Origin: CAVVMA01 sp963788205
Lineage (GTDB): Bacteria > Desulfobacterota > Binatia > Binatales > Binataceae
Assembly: GCA_963788205.1 (NCBI GenBank)
Contig: CAWBGG010000002.1
Location: 930,001 to 994,000, forward strand
Reading direction: 5' to 3'
DNA length: 64,000 nucleotides
Below the pieces are notes generated by a model. The model saw only the letters and a program-made list of their open reading frames with translations, made no database searches and had not been told where the DNA came from. Shown here in pieces: positions 1-10,059 of this stretch (position 1 is the stretch's first letter; each line of letters opens with the position of its first letter). Position numbers and translations under genes: made by a program.

Positions 1-529
1 GCGTCGACTACCCATCCGATCCCTGGCAGCGTACTCGCGCTGGGCCTGGACATAAGCGCGGCAGCTCCTCGATAGCGTTGATCTCATTGCGGCCAATTCG
101 TCGATGAAGGATCTCCTCCTCTCCGCTCCTGGTATCGAAAGACCAGGTGGAGCCCTGGCGCACAAGCGGGATCGGAAAGGGCCAGTTTTCCTTGCCAACT
201 ATAAGGACTGCCTTGTCCGCGCCCTGGCTTTGCAGGTGGTGTGAAGCATCGTAGGCGGCGAGAAAACGCGCCCGCCAGGCCTTGTCGGCAACGGGATCGC
301 CGGAATTGATGAGGTCCTTGGATTCGGATCCCAGAATCTTGAGAAGCTCGGCGGTGCTAGCACTGCGATGGGCAGCGATCAGGGCATCGACCGCTTGCTG
401 GGCCGTAGTGAAGGTCGCCTGCTGTGCACCGGCAAGCGCAGCGTTCACCGATAACAATGAAATAGCGACGCCTAATGCCCCGATGCCGAGCCACGATGCG
501 ACTCCGGCACTGTTCCAGGCTCGTCTCAT
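1..529 (-). CDS. DUF2950 family exported protein (3' end beyond window, frameshifted)
   Basis: Exported protein of unknown function, DUF2950 family. The N-terminus has a signal peptide (charged start, hydrophobic stretch, ALAGA cleavage-like site near residue 34). Family landmarks follow: LINSGDPVADKAWR, WPFPIPLV, EEILHRRIGRNE. After the codons for NAIE (about position 70) the frame is broken: the expected continuation RAYVQAQREYAARDRMG is encoded one base out of register, to the left window edge. One extra base in the CTCCTC stretch at 65-70 explains it. The protein is therefore either frameshifted or misassembled, and it continues past base 1. An AGGGA ribosome site precedes ATG 529. It lies 41 bases downstream of the DUF3300 gene, a common pairing. 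Confidence 0.8.
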
Positions 530-570
530 AGTGTCGTCCCTAGCAACCTACTGCGATGTGGCCGTTACGT

Positions 571-1629
571 TCAGCGGCGACCGCCGCCGCCACCACCGCG
601 AAAGCCGCCGCCGTAGAAACCTTGCATCGACTGTACTCCGCGTTGCGAATAGGTTCGGACCTCGTCCCCTGGGCCAAAGGACTCGTAAATCCGGGCAGGC
701 TCATGCTCCGCTGCACTCCAGTAGGAGCCCGTAGGATAGCCACGTGACGCGCGCAGCGTTTCGCGCGGCATTTCCCCACCGTAACGCATCTGCGTTGCAA
801 AGTCGCGATAGGGCACGCCGCCGCGATGGTAGGGGTCGTGCTGCCAGGTAGACAGCTTGATCGGCGGGCGATTAACGTTGAGCCGGTTGTATCTGGCGAC
901 GTCGACATCGAGTCGATGGTCATGCCATCTCCAATGTGACCAGCCCCAATAAGGATAGAAGATCGGGTAGCCTACTCCGAAACCCACGATGGAGCCCGGC
1001 CAAGGCCAGAATTCATAGGGCGGATAGTCAATCCAGGGCCAGGCGCCATAGACCAAGGCGGGATCGTATTCGGGAACATAGACCACCTCCGGAGCAGCCG
1101 GCTCGATCACGACGATATCGCCCGTGGTAGAGACTACCTGTTGAGGCGTAGTTACGAGCGACCCGGCGGCCCTGGCCCTTTGGCGAAGGCGCTGGATCGA
1201 ATCCATTACCTCAGCTTGTTGCGCCAGAAAAGCATCGCCCAAATTCTCGGTCCATTCGAGATTCTTGTCCATCATCTCGAGGATCCGCGGAAAGGGAACG
1301 AGCGACTTGATGCTTGGGTCCCACGGCTGCTGCGCAAGCGCCTGCGTCAACTCGTCGCCCTTCAGCGCCGCATTGCCGGGAACTTGCAGCCAACGGTCCG
1401 CCTCAACCACTTCGAGCGGGTAGGTCGCCGCCATTAGAATCTGGGCGATCAGCGGGTCGGGGTAGAGCGCCACCGGCGCCAGCATCTGATCGAGCTGCTG
1501 GGTCGAGAATGGCGCCGGACTTTCAGTCGGCAACATCGGTTCCGCTTCCAGCTCGTCGGGCTGCTGAGCGGAACTGCAACTCATCAGCAGAAACATCCCC
1601 GCAATGGCCCCAACCAGCCTCATCTTCAT
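571..1629 (-). CDS. DUF3300 domain lipoprotein
   Basis: About 352 residues, DUF3300 family, function unknown. The start is placed at ATG 1629, which has a GAGGGG ribosome site and gives a lipoprotein signal (hydrophobic stretch, then lipobox LMSC with Cys near residue 18). A longer frame to 1746 would add an implausible Arg-rich leader. The DUF3300 core begins with LDQMLAPVALYPDPLIAQIL and includes the conserved DPSIKSLVPFP region; the tail is Tyr/Trp-rich, then ends in a Gly/Arg-rich run. Together with the DUF2950 gene just downstream it looks like a two-gene envelope operon. Confidence 0.85.
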   Translation of the reverse strand: MKMRLVGAIAGMFLLMSCSSAQQPDELEAEPMLPTESPAPFSTQQLDQMLAPVALYPDPLIAQILMAATYPLEVVEADRWLQVPGNAALKGDELTQALAQQPWDPSIKSLVPFPRILEMMDKNLEWTENLGDAFLAQQAEVMDSIQRLRQRARAAGSLVTTPQQVVSTTGDIVVIEPAAPEVVYVPEYDPALVYGAWPWIDYPPYEFWPWPGSIVGFGVGYPIFYPYWGWSHWRWHDHRLDVDVARYNRLNVNRPPIKLSTWQHDPYHRGGVPYRDFATQMRYGGEMPRETLRASRGYPTGSYWSAAEHEPARIYESFGPGDEVRTYSQRGVQSMQGFYGGGFRGGGGGGRR

Positions 1630-2129
1630 GGTCCACCCCTCACGGCCGCGCAATTCAAACGTTCCTCCTGGCCGATTGTCAGGTCGTCGGCCCGAGGAGC
1701 GGGTAAAGGGCCTGGGCCGTCCTGGCCACGCGGCTATCCGGTCCATTGTTCCTTGAGTCTAGCGCTCAAGCTCTCCGCTGGGCAGTCGTGAATAGCGCTG
1801 CACAAAGCTGTGCCGGCGGGAATCACGTCCCGATCCCTGGATGGCCGTCGTGATAGCCCCGTCGTTTTGCGCGCGGACGCCGTGGCCCATCGTCTACTTT
1901 TTATCGCCATGTAGCGCCGCGTAGTACTTTTCCGCTTCCTCTGCGTGCGGGTAGCCCGCAGGAACCTACACTCTTCATCACCGGATCGGCGGACTGGAGA
2001 GCTTACGGCGAGCCAGGGGCTAGAATCCAGGCGGATTCAGAGTGGCAAGAAGTTTTTCGCGCAGGCTGTGCTCGCGTACGCTGGTCCTACTTCCTCTCCA
2101 GCGCAGCGATAGGCGCGGACAAAACGCAA
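1630..2129. other. intergenic region, no supported gene
   Basis: About 500 bases between the DUF3300 gene and the end of recG. No reading frame with family similarity or a ribosome site was found. A short minus-strand frame at roughly 1897-1965 reads like a protein tail (PAGYPHAEEAEKYYAALHG) but a stop lies just upstream, so it is at most a decayed remnant. Confidence 0.5.
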
Positions 2130-4282
2130 TCAACCGACGTCGGCGAGGCTGAAGCCCAGCTCCAGCATCCGGCGTAGCGCGAGGCGGGCGTTGTGTGAGG
2201 CTTCGCTTCTGAGGGCTGGGTCGCGCTTCAGCCATTGTTCGGCTAGCGCGCGAGCCGTCGCGACGGCTTGCTCATTGCCGATCAGGTGGGCGAACTTTAG
2301 CGGCAGGCGGCCGGCTTGGCGGGAGCCGAGCAGGTCGCCGGGGCCGCGCATCCGCAGGTCGGCGCGCGCTACTTCGGCGCCGTCGCGGCTGCGGGCCATC
2401 ACCTCCAGCCGCTCGCGGGAGCGGGCGAGCGCGGCGCGGTGAACTATCAGACAGCATCGCGAAGGCGCCCGCCCGCGGCCCACGCGGCCGCGCAACTGAT
2501 GGAGCTGGGCGAGTCCATAGCGCTCCGCCGCCATCACGACGATCACGGTCGCCTCGGGAACGTCGATGCCGACTTCGACGACGGTGGTGGAAACCAGCGC
2601 GGTCATGGCGCCGTCGCGAAACTCGCGCATCACGCGATCCTTGTCGGCGGCGCGCATCCGCCCGTGCATCACGCCGACCTTGAAACCGCTCAGCGCGCCC
2701 TCGCGCAAGCGCTTGGCCGTGTCGAGCACCGAGGGCAGGTCTTCGTTGCCCTCCTGGCCGTCGTCCTGACCATCGATGAGGGGCACGATGTAATAGGCGC
2801 GATGGCCGGCTTCGAGCTCGCCGCGCACCGCGGCGTTGACCGCGGAGATTTCGCTGTCGGCGAAGATTTGGGTCGCGATCGGCGTGCGGCCGGGGGCGCT
2901 TCGTCGAGGCACGAGACGTCGAGGTTGGCGAACAGGGTCAGCGCGAGGCTGCGCGGAATCGGCGTCGCGGTCATCAGCAGCATGTCGGCGGCGGGGCCGA
3001 GCGACTTGAGCCGCGCGCGATCGAAGACGCCGAAGCGGTGCTGCTCGTCGATAATCGCCAGGCCGAGCCGGGCGACGCGAATTCCCTGCTGAATCAGGGC
3101 TTGCGTGCCGAAGACGATCGGGGTATCGCCGCGCGCTATCGCGCGGATTGTGGCGCTTCGGGCCGCAGCGGTCATCGCGCCGGTGAGCAGCGCGCTTCGC
3201 ACCGGGATCGCGGAACAGAGCTTCGCGAAGGTCGCGTGATGCTGCTCGGCGAGCAGCTCGGTCGGCGCCATCATCACGACCTGGTATCCAGATTCGATCG
3301 CGCGCAGCGCCGCCCACATCGCAACGACGGTCTTGCCGCTGCCGACGTCGCCCATCAGGATGCGGTTCATCGGCCGCGGCCGCGCTAGGTCGGCTTCGAT
3401 CTCGGTTAGCGCATCGCGTTGCGCCGCAGTCGGTTGAAACGGCAATCGCGCCAGGAACGTATCAGTGAGTTTGGCGGCGTCGGTGAGTTGGGCGGCGCCG
3501 GTGAGCGCGATACCCGCGCGGCGGCCGGCGCGATCGCGCTCGATACACAGCGCGAGTTGAAACGCGAACATTTCATCGAGGGCGAGTGCGCGATGAGCCG
3601 GGCTCGTTCCCTCGTCCAGCGCGGTGAGATCAGCGTCGGCAGCGGGCGCGTGCAGCGCGCGCAGGGTCTGGTGAAGCGGAGCCACACCAGCCGCTTCGCG
3701 CAGCTCCTCCGGCATCGCTCCTGCGATCGCAGTCCCGAGCTCCGCGAGCGCGCGTGCGATCAGGCTCGCGAACAGGCGTTGCGGGATTTGCTCGGGCAGG
3801 CTGTAGACCGGATGTATCGGCGGTGGATCGCCATGCTTCAGCAGATGGATTTCAGGATGCGGGAGCTCGAGTAATCCTTCCGGCGAAAGCGCGGGTTTGC
3901 CATACGCGAGCACCGGCTCGCCGTTGCTAAAGCGGCCGCGCATGTAGCCCGGCAGATTGAACCAGACCACGCGCACGCGTCCAGCCGGCGAGCGCAACCA
4001 TCCCGCGACCAGATGGCGCCATCGCGCACCCGGCATCGGGTGCTCGGTGAGCCCTTCGAGCACACCCTCGACGATCGCGGTGACGCCGGGCTGCAAGTCC
4101 GGAATCGGCGTGCGGACGCGCCAATCGTGATAGCGCGCGGGCAGATGGAACAACGCATCGGCGATCGTTGCGATGCCGCGCTCGGCGAGCGCCGCCGCGC
4201 GCTTGGGTCCGATCCCCGGCATCGCGTCGAGCCGCGAATCGAGCGTGAGTTTCGCTGAGATCGATCCCCGTTGGGCCGTCAC
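2130..4282 (-). CDS. recG: ATP-dependent DNA helicase RecG (frameshifted)
   Basis: RecG remodels stalled forks and Holliday junctions. The GTG start at 4282 overlaps the carB stop (GTGA); about 717 residues once the frame is joined, near the usual 690-700. Visible: helix-hairpin-helix-like MPGIGPKRAAALAERG near the start, OB/wedge region, Walker A GDVGSGKT, IIDEQHRFG box, MTATPIPRSL, and in the C-terminal helicase lobe STTVVEVGIDVPEA and QLRGRVGRG. The frame breaks after FANLDVSCLDEAPP: the expected GRTPIATQ follows one base out of frame. A sixth base in the G5 run at 2892-2896 (C on the coding strand) would restore it. Last gene of the pyr operon. Confidence 0.9.
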
Positions 4283-7200
4283 GCAGTTTTGATCGATCCC
4301 GCGCGATGGTAATCCTGGAGCGCGCGTACTTCGAGCGAGCCTTCCTTCAGCACCGCGATGGCCTCGACCGCGGCCTGCGCGCCGGCCATCGTGGTGCAGT
4401 ATGGCAGTTTCATCTCCAGCGCGGTGCGTCGAATCGAGAACGAGTCCTCGGCGCCGCGCGCTTCCGGCGTGTTGATCACCATCGCGATCTTGCCGGCCCG
4501 CATCAGATCGACCACGTGCGGACTGCCCTGCGCGACCTTGTTGACCGTTGCGCATTCGATTCCTAGCTCACGGATGAATCGCGCCGTGCCATCAGTCGCG
4601 ATCAGGTCGAAGCCCATCGAGGTCAGACCGCGCGCGATCGGATGAAGCAATTGCTTGTCATTGTCGCGCACGCTCAAGAACACGGAGCCAGCCGCCGGAA
4701 GATCGGTCGAAGCCGCCAACTCCGCCTTCGCGAAAGCGGCGGCGAACGACTGATCGATCCCCATCACTTCGCCGGTCGATTTCATCTCGGGACCGAGAAT
4801 GGTATCGACGCCGGGGAAACGCACGAACGGGAACACCGATTCCTTCACTGCCACGTGGCGCGGGACGCGCTCGGCGGTGAATCCCAGCTCTGAAAGCTTC
4901 TTGCCAGTCATCACGCGCGACGCCAGCTTGGCCAACGGCACGCCGATCGCCTTGCTCACGAACGGAATCGTGCGCGACGCGCGCGGATTGACTTCCAGCA
5001 CAAACACCTCACCCTGGTAGATCGCGTACTGGATGTTGATCAGCCCGATCACGCCGAGCTCGTGCGCGAGCAGCCGCGTTTGCCGAATCAGCTCGCGTTG
5101 CAAGCCGGCACTGAGCGTGCGCGGCGGCAGCACGCATGCGCTGTCGCCCGAATGGATGCCGGCGTGCTCGACGTGCTCCATGATGCCGCCGACCACCACC
5201 GTGTCGGCATCGGCGATCGCGTCGACGTCGACTTCGATCGCGCCTTCGAGGTAGCGATCGATCAACAGCGGATGCCGTTCCGACGCTTGCAGCGCGTGCG
5301 TGACGTAGCGCCTGAGCGCGGCTTCGTCGAGCACCACTTCCATTGCGCGTCCACCGAGCACATACGATGGACGAATCAGCACCGGATAACCGATTCGGTC
5401 GGCGCCGGTCACGGCTTCATCCAGGCTCCGCGCCATCGTGCCGCGCGGCTGCTTCAGCCCGAGCTTTTCGACCATCACGTTGAAGCGCTCGCGGTCCTCG
5501 GCGCGATCGATCGCGTCGGGCGGCGTACCCAGAATCGGCACACCCGCGCGCGCCAGCGGCACCGCCAGCTTGAGCGGCGTCTGCCCGCCGAACTGCACGA
5601 TCACGCCGAAGGGCTGCTCGCGCTCGACGATCGCGATCACGTCCTCGAACGTCAGCGGCTCGAAATACAGCCGATCGGAGATGTCATAGTCGGTGGAGAC
5701 CGTTTCCGGATTGCAATTCACCATGATGCTCTCGAAGCCGTCTTCTTTGAGCGCCATGCTCGCGTGCACGCAGCAGTAGTCGAACTCGATTCCCTGCCCG
5801 ATGCGGTTCGGCCCACCGCCCAGAATGATAACTTTGCGGCGCGCATCGGGAGCGGCTTCGTCTTCGCCCTCGTAGGTCGAATAGAGGTACGGCGTGAAGG
5901 CCTGGAACTCGGCGCCGCAGGTGTCGACGGTCTTGAACACGGGGCGAATGTCGAGCGCACTGCGCCGCGCGGCCACCGATGATTCGTCGGCGCCGGTCAA
6001 GTCTGCGATCCGGCGATCGGAGAAGCCCATCGATTTCGCCGCGCGTAGCGCGCCTGGATTCAGCGGTGTGTTCGCCATGCGGGCCTCGGCATGGACGATT
6101 TCCGCGATCGCCTCGAGGAACCAGGGATCGATCTTCGTCAGTGCGTGAATTTCCGCGACCGGCATGCCGATTCGGATGGCGTCGGCGATGTAATACAAGC
6201 GCTGGCTGTGCGCGATCCGCAGATGAGCGCGAACCTCCGCCGCGGCGGCTTCGCGCGGCAGGTGCCGGACCCTGGACTCGAATCCGTACGAACCAACTTC
6301 CAACGAGCGCAGCGCTTTTTGCAGCGACTCCTTGAAGGTGCGCCCGATCGCCATCACCTCGCCGACGGATTTCATCTGCGGCCCCAGCTCGTCGGCTGCG
6401 CCTCGGAACTTTTCGAACGCGAAGCGTGGAATCTTGGTTACTACGTAGTCGATCGTCGGCTCGAAGCAGGCGGGCGTCATGCGCGTGATGTCGTTGGGGA
6501 TCTCGTCGAGCCGGTAGCCGACGGCCAGGCGCGCCGCGATCTTCGCGATCGGAAAGCCGGTCGCCTTGGAGGCCAGCGCCGAGCTGCGCGACACGCGCGG
6601 GTTCATCTCGATCACGACCATCCGGCCCGTGCCCGGCTCGACCGCGAACTGAATATTGCTGCCGCCGGTGTCGACCCCGATCGCGCGGATGATCTTCAGC
6701 GCCGCATCGCGCATCACCTGATATTCCTTGTCCGTCAGGGTCTGCGCGGGCGCGACGGTGATCGAATCGCCGGTGTGAACGCCCATCGGATCGAGATTTT
6801 CAATCGAGCATATGATCACCACGTTGTCGGCGCTGTCGCGCATCACCTCGAGCTCGAATTCCTTCCAGCCTTCGACCGATTGCTCGACCAGCACCTCGTG
6901 ATTTGGCGAGGCGGCCAGCCCCCATCCGATCTTGGCGCGGTAATCTTGGAGGTCGCGGGCGATCGATCCGCCGGTGCCGCCGAGCGTCCGCGAAGGACGA
7001 ATTATGACAGGCAGGCCGAGCTCACCCCGGATTCGCTCCGCGTCATCCTGTGAGTGCGCAATCGCCGAAGCCGGCACTTCCAGCCCGATGCTCAGCATCA
7101 CGTGCTTGAACAGGTCGCGGTCCTCGGCCTTTTTGATCGCGGGAAGCTTCGCGCCGATCAGCTCGACATGCCAGCGGTCGAGCACACCCGATTCCGCGAG

Positions 7201-7503
7201 CTCGATCGCGAGGTTCAGCGCGGTCTGGCCGCCTACGGTCGGAAGCAGCGCATCGGGACGCTCGCGCTCGATTATCCGGGCGATCACCTCCGCAGTCATC
7301 GGCTCGATATAAGTCCGGTCGGCCAAATCCGGATCGGTCATGATGGTGGCGGGATTCGAATTGACCAGGATGAGCTTCAGGCCTTCCTCACGTAGCGCTT
7401 TCAGAGCCTGCGTGCCCGAATAATCGAACTCGCAGGCTTGGCCGATCACGATCGGACCCGAGCCGATCAAAAGGACGGATTTCAGGTCTTTACGTAGCGG
7501 CAT
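4279..7503 (-). CDS. carB: carbamoyl-phosphate synthase large subunit
   Basis: Makes carbamoyl phosphate from bicarbonate, ATP and CarA-derived ammonia. 1074 residues, matching the family (about 1073). The start MPLRKDLKSVLLIGSG at 7503 overlaps the end of carA by 14 bases; longer frames add unrelated residues. Two homologous ATP-grasp halves are seen: GSGPIVIGQACEFDYSG at the start of the first, GGGPNRIGQGIEFDY at the start of the second. The C-terminal MGS-like regulatory domain (SVFLSVRDNDKQ to the end) is present, the usual site for nucleotide allostery. No missing segment seen. Confidence 0.97.
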   Translation of the reverse strand: MPLRKDLKSVLLIGSGPIVIGQACEFDYSGTQALKALREEGLKLILVNSNPATIMTDPDLADRTYIEPMTAEVIARIIERERPDALLPTVGGQTALNLAIELAESGVLDRWHVELIGAKLPAIKKAEDRDLFKHVMLSIGLEVPASAIAHSQDDAERIRGELGLPVIIRPSRTLGGTGGSIARDLQDYRAKIGWGLAASPNHEVLVEQSVEGWKEFELEVMRDSADNVVIICSIENLDPMGVHTGDSITVAPAQTLTDKEYQVMRDAALKIIRAIGVDTGGSNIQFAVEPGTGRMVVIEMNPRVSRSSALASKATGFPIAKIAARLAVGYRLDEIPNDITRMTPACFEPTIDYVVTKIPRFAFEKFRGAADELGPQMKSVGEVMAIGRTFKESLQKALRSLEVGSYGFESRVRHLPREAAAAEVRAHLRIAHSQRLYYIADAIRIGMPVAEIHALTKIDPWFLEAIAEIVHAEARMANTPLNPGALRAAKSMGFSDRRIADLTGADESSVAARRSALDIRPVFKTVDTCGAEFQAFTPYLYSTYEGEDEAAPDARRKVIILGGGPNRIGQGIEFDYCCVHASMALKEDGFESIMVNCNPETVSTDYDISDRLYFEPLTFEDVIAIVEREQPFGVIVQFGGQTPLKLAVPLARAGVPILGTPPDAIDRAEDRERFNVMVEKLGLKQPRGTMARSLDEAVTGADRIGYPVLIRPSYVLGGRAMEVVLDEAALRRYVTHALQASERHPLLIDRYLEGAIEVDVDAIADADTVVVGGIMEHVEHAGIHSGDSACVLPPRTLSAGLQRELIRQTRLLAHELGVIGLINIQYAIYQGEVFVLEVNPRASRTIPFVSKAIGVPLAKLASRVMTGKKLSELGFTAERVPRHVAVKESVFPFVRFPGVDTILGPEMKSTGEVMGIDQSFAAAFAKAELAASTDLPAAGSVFLSVRDNDKQLLHPIARGLTSMGFDLIATDGTARFIRELGIECATVNKVAQGSPHVVDLMRAGKIAMVINTPEARGAEDSFSIRRTALEMKLPYCTTMAGAQAAVEAIAVLKEGSLEVRALQDYHRAGSIKTA

Positions 7504-8689
7504 GCTGACTTTCGTCCGCGAGAATGCGATCCAGCGCGTCGGCACCGTAGCGCGGGAACATTTCGACCAATCGCTTGAAGCGCGCGAAAAGATAACTCGC
7601 GTCGTGAGGACCGGGCGACGCCTCAGGGTGATATTGCACCGAGAAAAACGGCACGCCGACACCGTGCAATCCCTCGACGGTTTTGTCGTTCAGATTGAGA
7701 TGCGAAAGTGCAGCGCGTCCCGCCACCGAGTCAAGATTCACCGCGAAGCCGTGGTTCTGCGAAGTGATTTCGACGCGCCGCGTGCGCAGGTCCATCACGG
7801 GATGATTCGCGCCATGATGGCCGAAGCCCAGCTTGTAGGTTTGGCCACCCAGCGCGAGTCCCAATATCTGATGCCCGAGGCATATTCCGAACACCGGCTT
7901 GCGGCCGAGCAGGCCGCGCACGGCTTCATACGCGTAAGGCAATGCGGCAGGATCGCCCGGCCCGTTGGACAGGAACACGCCGTCGGGATTGTGCGCCAGG
8001 ATTTGCGCCGTGGTGGCCGCAGCCGGCAGGACCTTCACCCGGAAGCCCGATGACACCAGACGGCGGAGGATATTGCGCTTGATCCCGTAATCCATCGCGA
8101 CGATCAGCGGCGCGTCGCGCAGCTCGCGCTCCTCGATCTTGCGATAGCCCGCGCCGAGGGCCCAATCGCCGCGGTCCCAACCATACGGACTCGCGCACGT
8201 CACTTCCTTTACGAGGTCGCGTCCGACCAATCCGGGCGAGGCCTTGGCCTTCGCGATCAGGCTGTCGGGATCGAGATCGACGCTCGAGATGACCGCCTCC
8301 TGCGCGCCGTGGGTGCGGATGTGACGGACGAGCGCGCGCGTATCGATGCCCTCGATTCCCACGATGCCGGCGCCGGCCAGATAGTCGCCAAGCGAAATCT
8401 CCGCGCGCCAGTTGGAGGGGTACGGACAATACTCCTTGACTACGAAACCCTCCACATAGACGCGCGACGATTCGGCGTCTTCCGCATTGATTCCGACGTT
8501 GCCGATTTCCGGGTAGGTCATGCATACGATCTGGCCGCGGTACGAGGGGTCGGTGAGTACTTCCTGATACCCGGTCATCGCGGTGTTGAACACCGCCTCG
8601 CCACAGGTCTCGCCGACCGCGCCGAACGAACGTCCGCGGAAGATGCGCCCGTCGGCGAGCGCCAGTATCGCTTCGCGCGCGCGCGTCAT
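7490..8689 (-). CDS. carA: carbamoyl-phosphate synthase small subunit
   Basis: Glutaminase subunit, 399 residues. It starts at ATG 8689 in an ATGA overlap with pyrC. The N-terminal CPSase_sm domain includes FNTAMTGYQEVLTDPSY. The C-terminal class I glutamine amidotransferase has the nucleophile motif FGICLGHQ and the His-Glu motif QYHPEASPGPHD. Translationally coupled to carB downstream, so the two subunits should be made together. Confidence 0.97.
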   Translation of the reverse strand: MTRAREAILALADGRIFRGRSFGAVGETCGEAVFNTAMTGYQEVLTDPSYRGQIVCMTYPEIGNVGINAEDAESSRVYVEGFVVKEYCPYPSNWRAEISLGDYLAGAGIVGIEGIDTRALVRHIRTHGAQEAVISSVDLDPDSLIAKAKASPGLVGRDLVKEVTCASPYGWDRGDWALGAGYRKIEERELRDAPLIVAMDYGIKRNILRRLVSSGFRVKVLPAAATTAQILAHNPDGVFLSNGPGDPAALPYAYEAVRGLLGRKPVFGICLGHQILGLALGGQTYKLGFGHHGANHPVMDLRTRRVEITSQNHGFAVNLDSVAGRAALSHLNLNDKTVEGLHGVGVPFFSVQYHPEASPGPHDASYLFARFKRLVEMFPRYGADALDRILADESQHAAT

Positions 8690-10059
8690 GCGAGCCGCCC
8701 GGTGCGCGCGTCGTAGACGATTTCGCCGCCGACCATGGTCAGGATCGCCTTGCCTTTGAACTTCATGCCAGCAAACGGACAGTTGCGGCTTTTGGAGAGA
8801 AACTTTGCCGGGTCCACTTTCCAACTCAGATTCGGATCGATCACCGTGATATCCGCGGCCGCTCCCGCCGAGAGCGTCCCCGCCCCCAGCCGCAACAGGC
8901 GGGCCGGGTTGAGCGACATCAGCCGGACTAGCCGGTCCGGAAGTATCACTACGCGGCGCACCAGATCGAGGGCAACGGCGAGCGCGGTCTCGAGACCGAT
9001 TACGCCATTGGCGGCATGCGTCAGCGCGCTGGCCTGTTCGGCCGGTAAGGGCTGGGGTGGAGCGATTCCCGGTCCAAAGAATCCGGCGAGCTTTTCAATC
9101 TGCTTGGAGGCGTAGTCGTGCGGCGCGTGATCGGTCGCGATCATATCGATCGTTCCGTCGTTTAGTCCGGCGCCCACGGCCTCGACATCGCCGATCTGAC
9201 GAAGCGGCGGCGACATCTTGGCGTTGGGACCGAAATTCAGCACCGCGCTGTCGTCGAGCATCAGATGATGCGGCGTGGCCTCACAGGTGACGGTGGCGCC
9301 GCGTGCGCGGGCGAGGCAGATCATCTCTAGCGACTCGGCGCACGAAACGTGCGCGACGTGGACGGTGGCTTTGCGCTCCGCAGCTATCTGGAGGTCGCGG
9401 CTGACGCGCGCGGTCTCCGCGCTGCCCGGCACGCCCGGCACGCCGAGCCGGCTGGCGACTTCGCCTTCATTGATCGCGCCGCCTGCCGTCAGCGCCCGAT
9501 CCTCTTCGTGAAGCGAGACCGTGAAGCCCAGCGCATTGATCTGATCGAGCGCGCGCGCCAGCACGGCTTCATCATCGATCGGGATGCCGTCGTCAGAGAA
9601 CAGGCGCGCTCCGGCCGCGATCATCGCGCGATAGTCGACTAACTCTTCGCCGCGCAGCCCTTTGGTGACGGCCGAGACCGGCACCAGCCGCGCCGAATGG
9701 ACGCGCGCAGCCTGCTCGAGCATGTAGCGGGTAATCTCCGGCGTGTCGTTAACCGGCGAGGTGTTCGCCATCGCGGCAACGGTGCTGAATCCGCCCGCGG
9801 CCGCGGCCCGCAATCCGCTCTCGATAGTCTCCTTCTCGGGGAATCCAGGATCGCGCAGATGAACATGCGGATCGATCAGCCCCGGCACGACCCAGCATCC
9901 GGAGGCGTCGATCTTCCTGACCGTGGGGCCCGTGCTGCCGCCTTTTCCGGTGAACTCGAGCTCCCGGATTTTGCCGTCCACGACGCGCACGTCGAAGATC
10001 GCGTCGACGCGGTTGACCGGATCGATCACGCGGCCCCGTCTGATGAGCGTCTCTATCAC
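8686..10059 (-). CDS. pyrC: dihydroorotase
   Basis: Cyclises carbamoyl aspartate to dihydroorotate. 457 residues, type I amidohydrolase-like dihydroorotase. Metal-binding DPHVHLRDPG near residue 62, the family MANTSPVND segment, SLHEED, and IATDHAPHD near residue 310. The usual C-terminal SLNPARLLRLG and composite-domain return (ADITVIDPN) are present. ATGA overlaps couple it to the pyrB fusion upstream and to carA downstream. Confidence 0.95.
   Translation of the reverse strand: MIETLIRRGRVIDPVNRVDAIFDVRVVDGKIRELEFTGKGGSTGPTVRKIDASGCWVVPGLIDPHVHLRDPGFPEKETIESGLRAAAAGGFSTVAAMANTSPVNDTPEITRYMLEQAARVHSARLVPVSAVTKGLRGEELVDYRAMIAAGARLFSDDGIPIDDEAVLARALDQINALGFTVSLHEEDRALTAGGAINEGEVASRLGVPGVPGSAETARVSRDLQIAAERKATVHVAHVSCAESLEMICLARARGATVTCEATPHHLMLDDSAVLNFGPNAKMSPPLRQIGDVEAVGAGLNDGTIDMIATDHAPHDYASKQIEKLAGFFGPGIAPPQPLPAEQASALTHAANGVIGLETALAVALDLVRRVVILPDRLVRLMSLNPARLLRLGAGTLSAGAAADITVIDPNLSWKVDPAKFLSKSRNCPFAGMKFKGKAILTMVGGEIVYDARTGRLA

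Noticed and set aside
1895..1965. Short minus-strand frame that reads like a protein tail (PAGYPHAEEAEKYYAALHG)
   Set aside because: A stop codon lies directly upstream, no start or ribosome site, and only about 23 codons; could be chance.
5062..7053. Long plus-strand open frames opposite carB
   Set aside because: Typical antisense frames of a GC-rich gene; residues are His/Arg/Asp-rich without any domain pattern.
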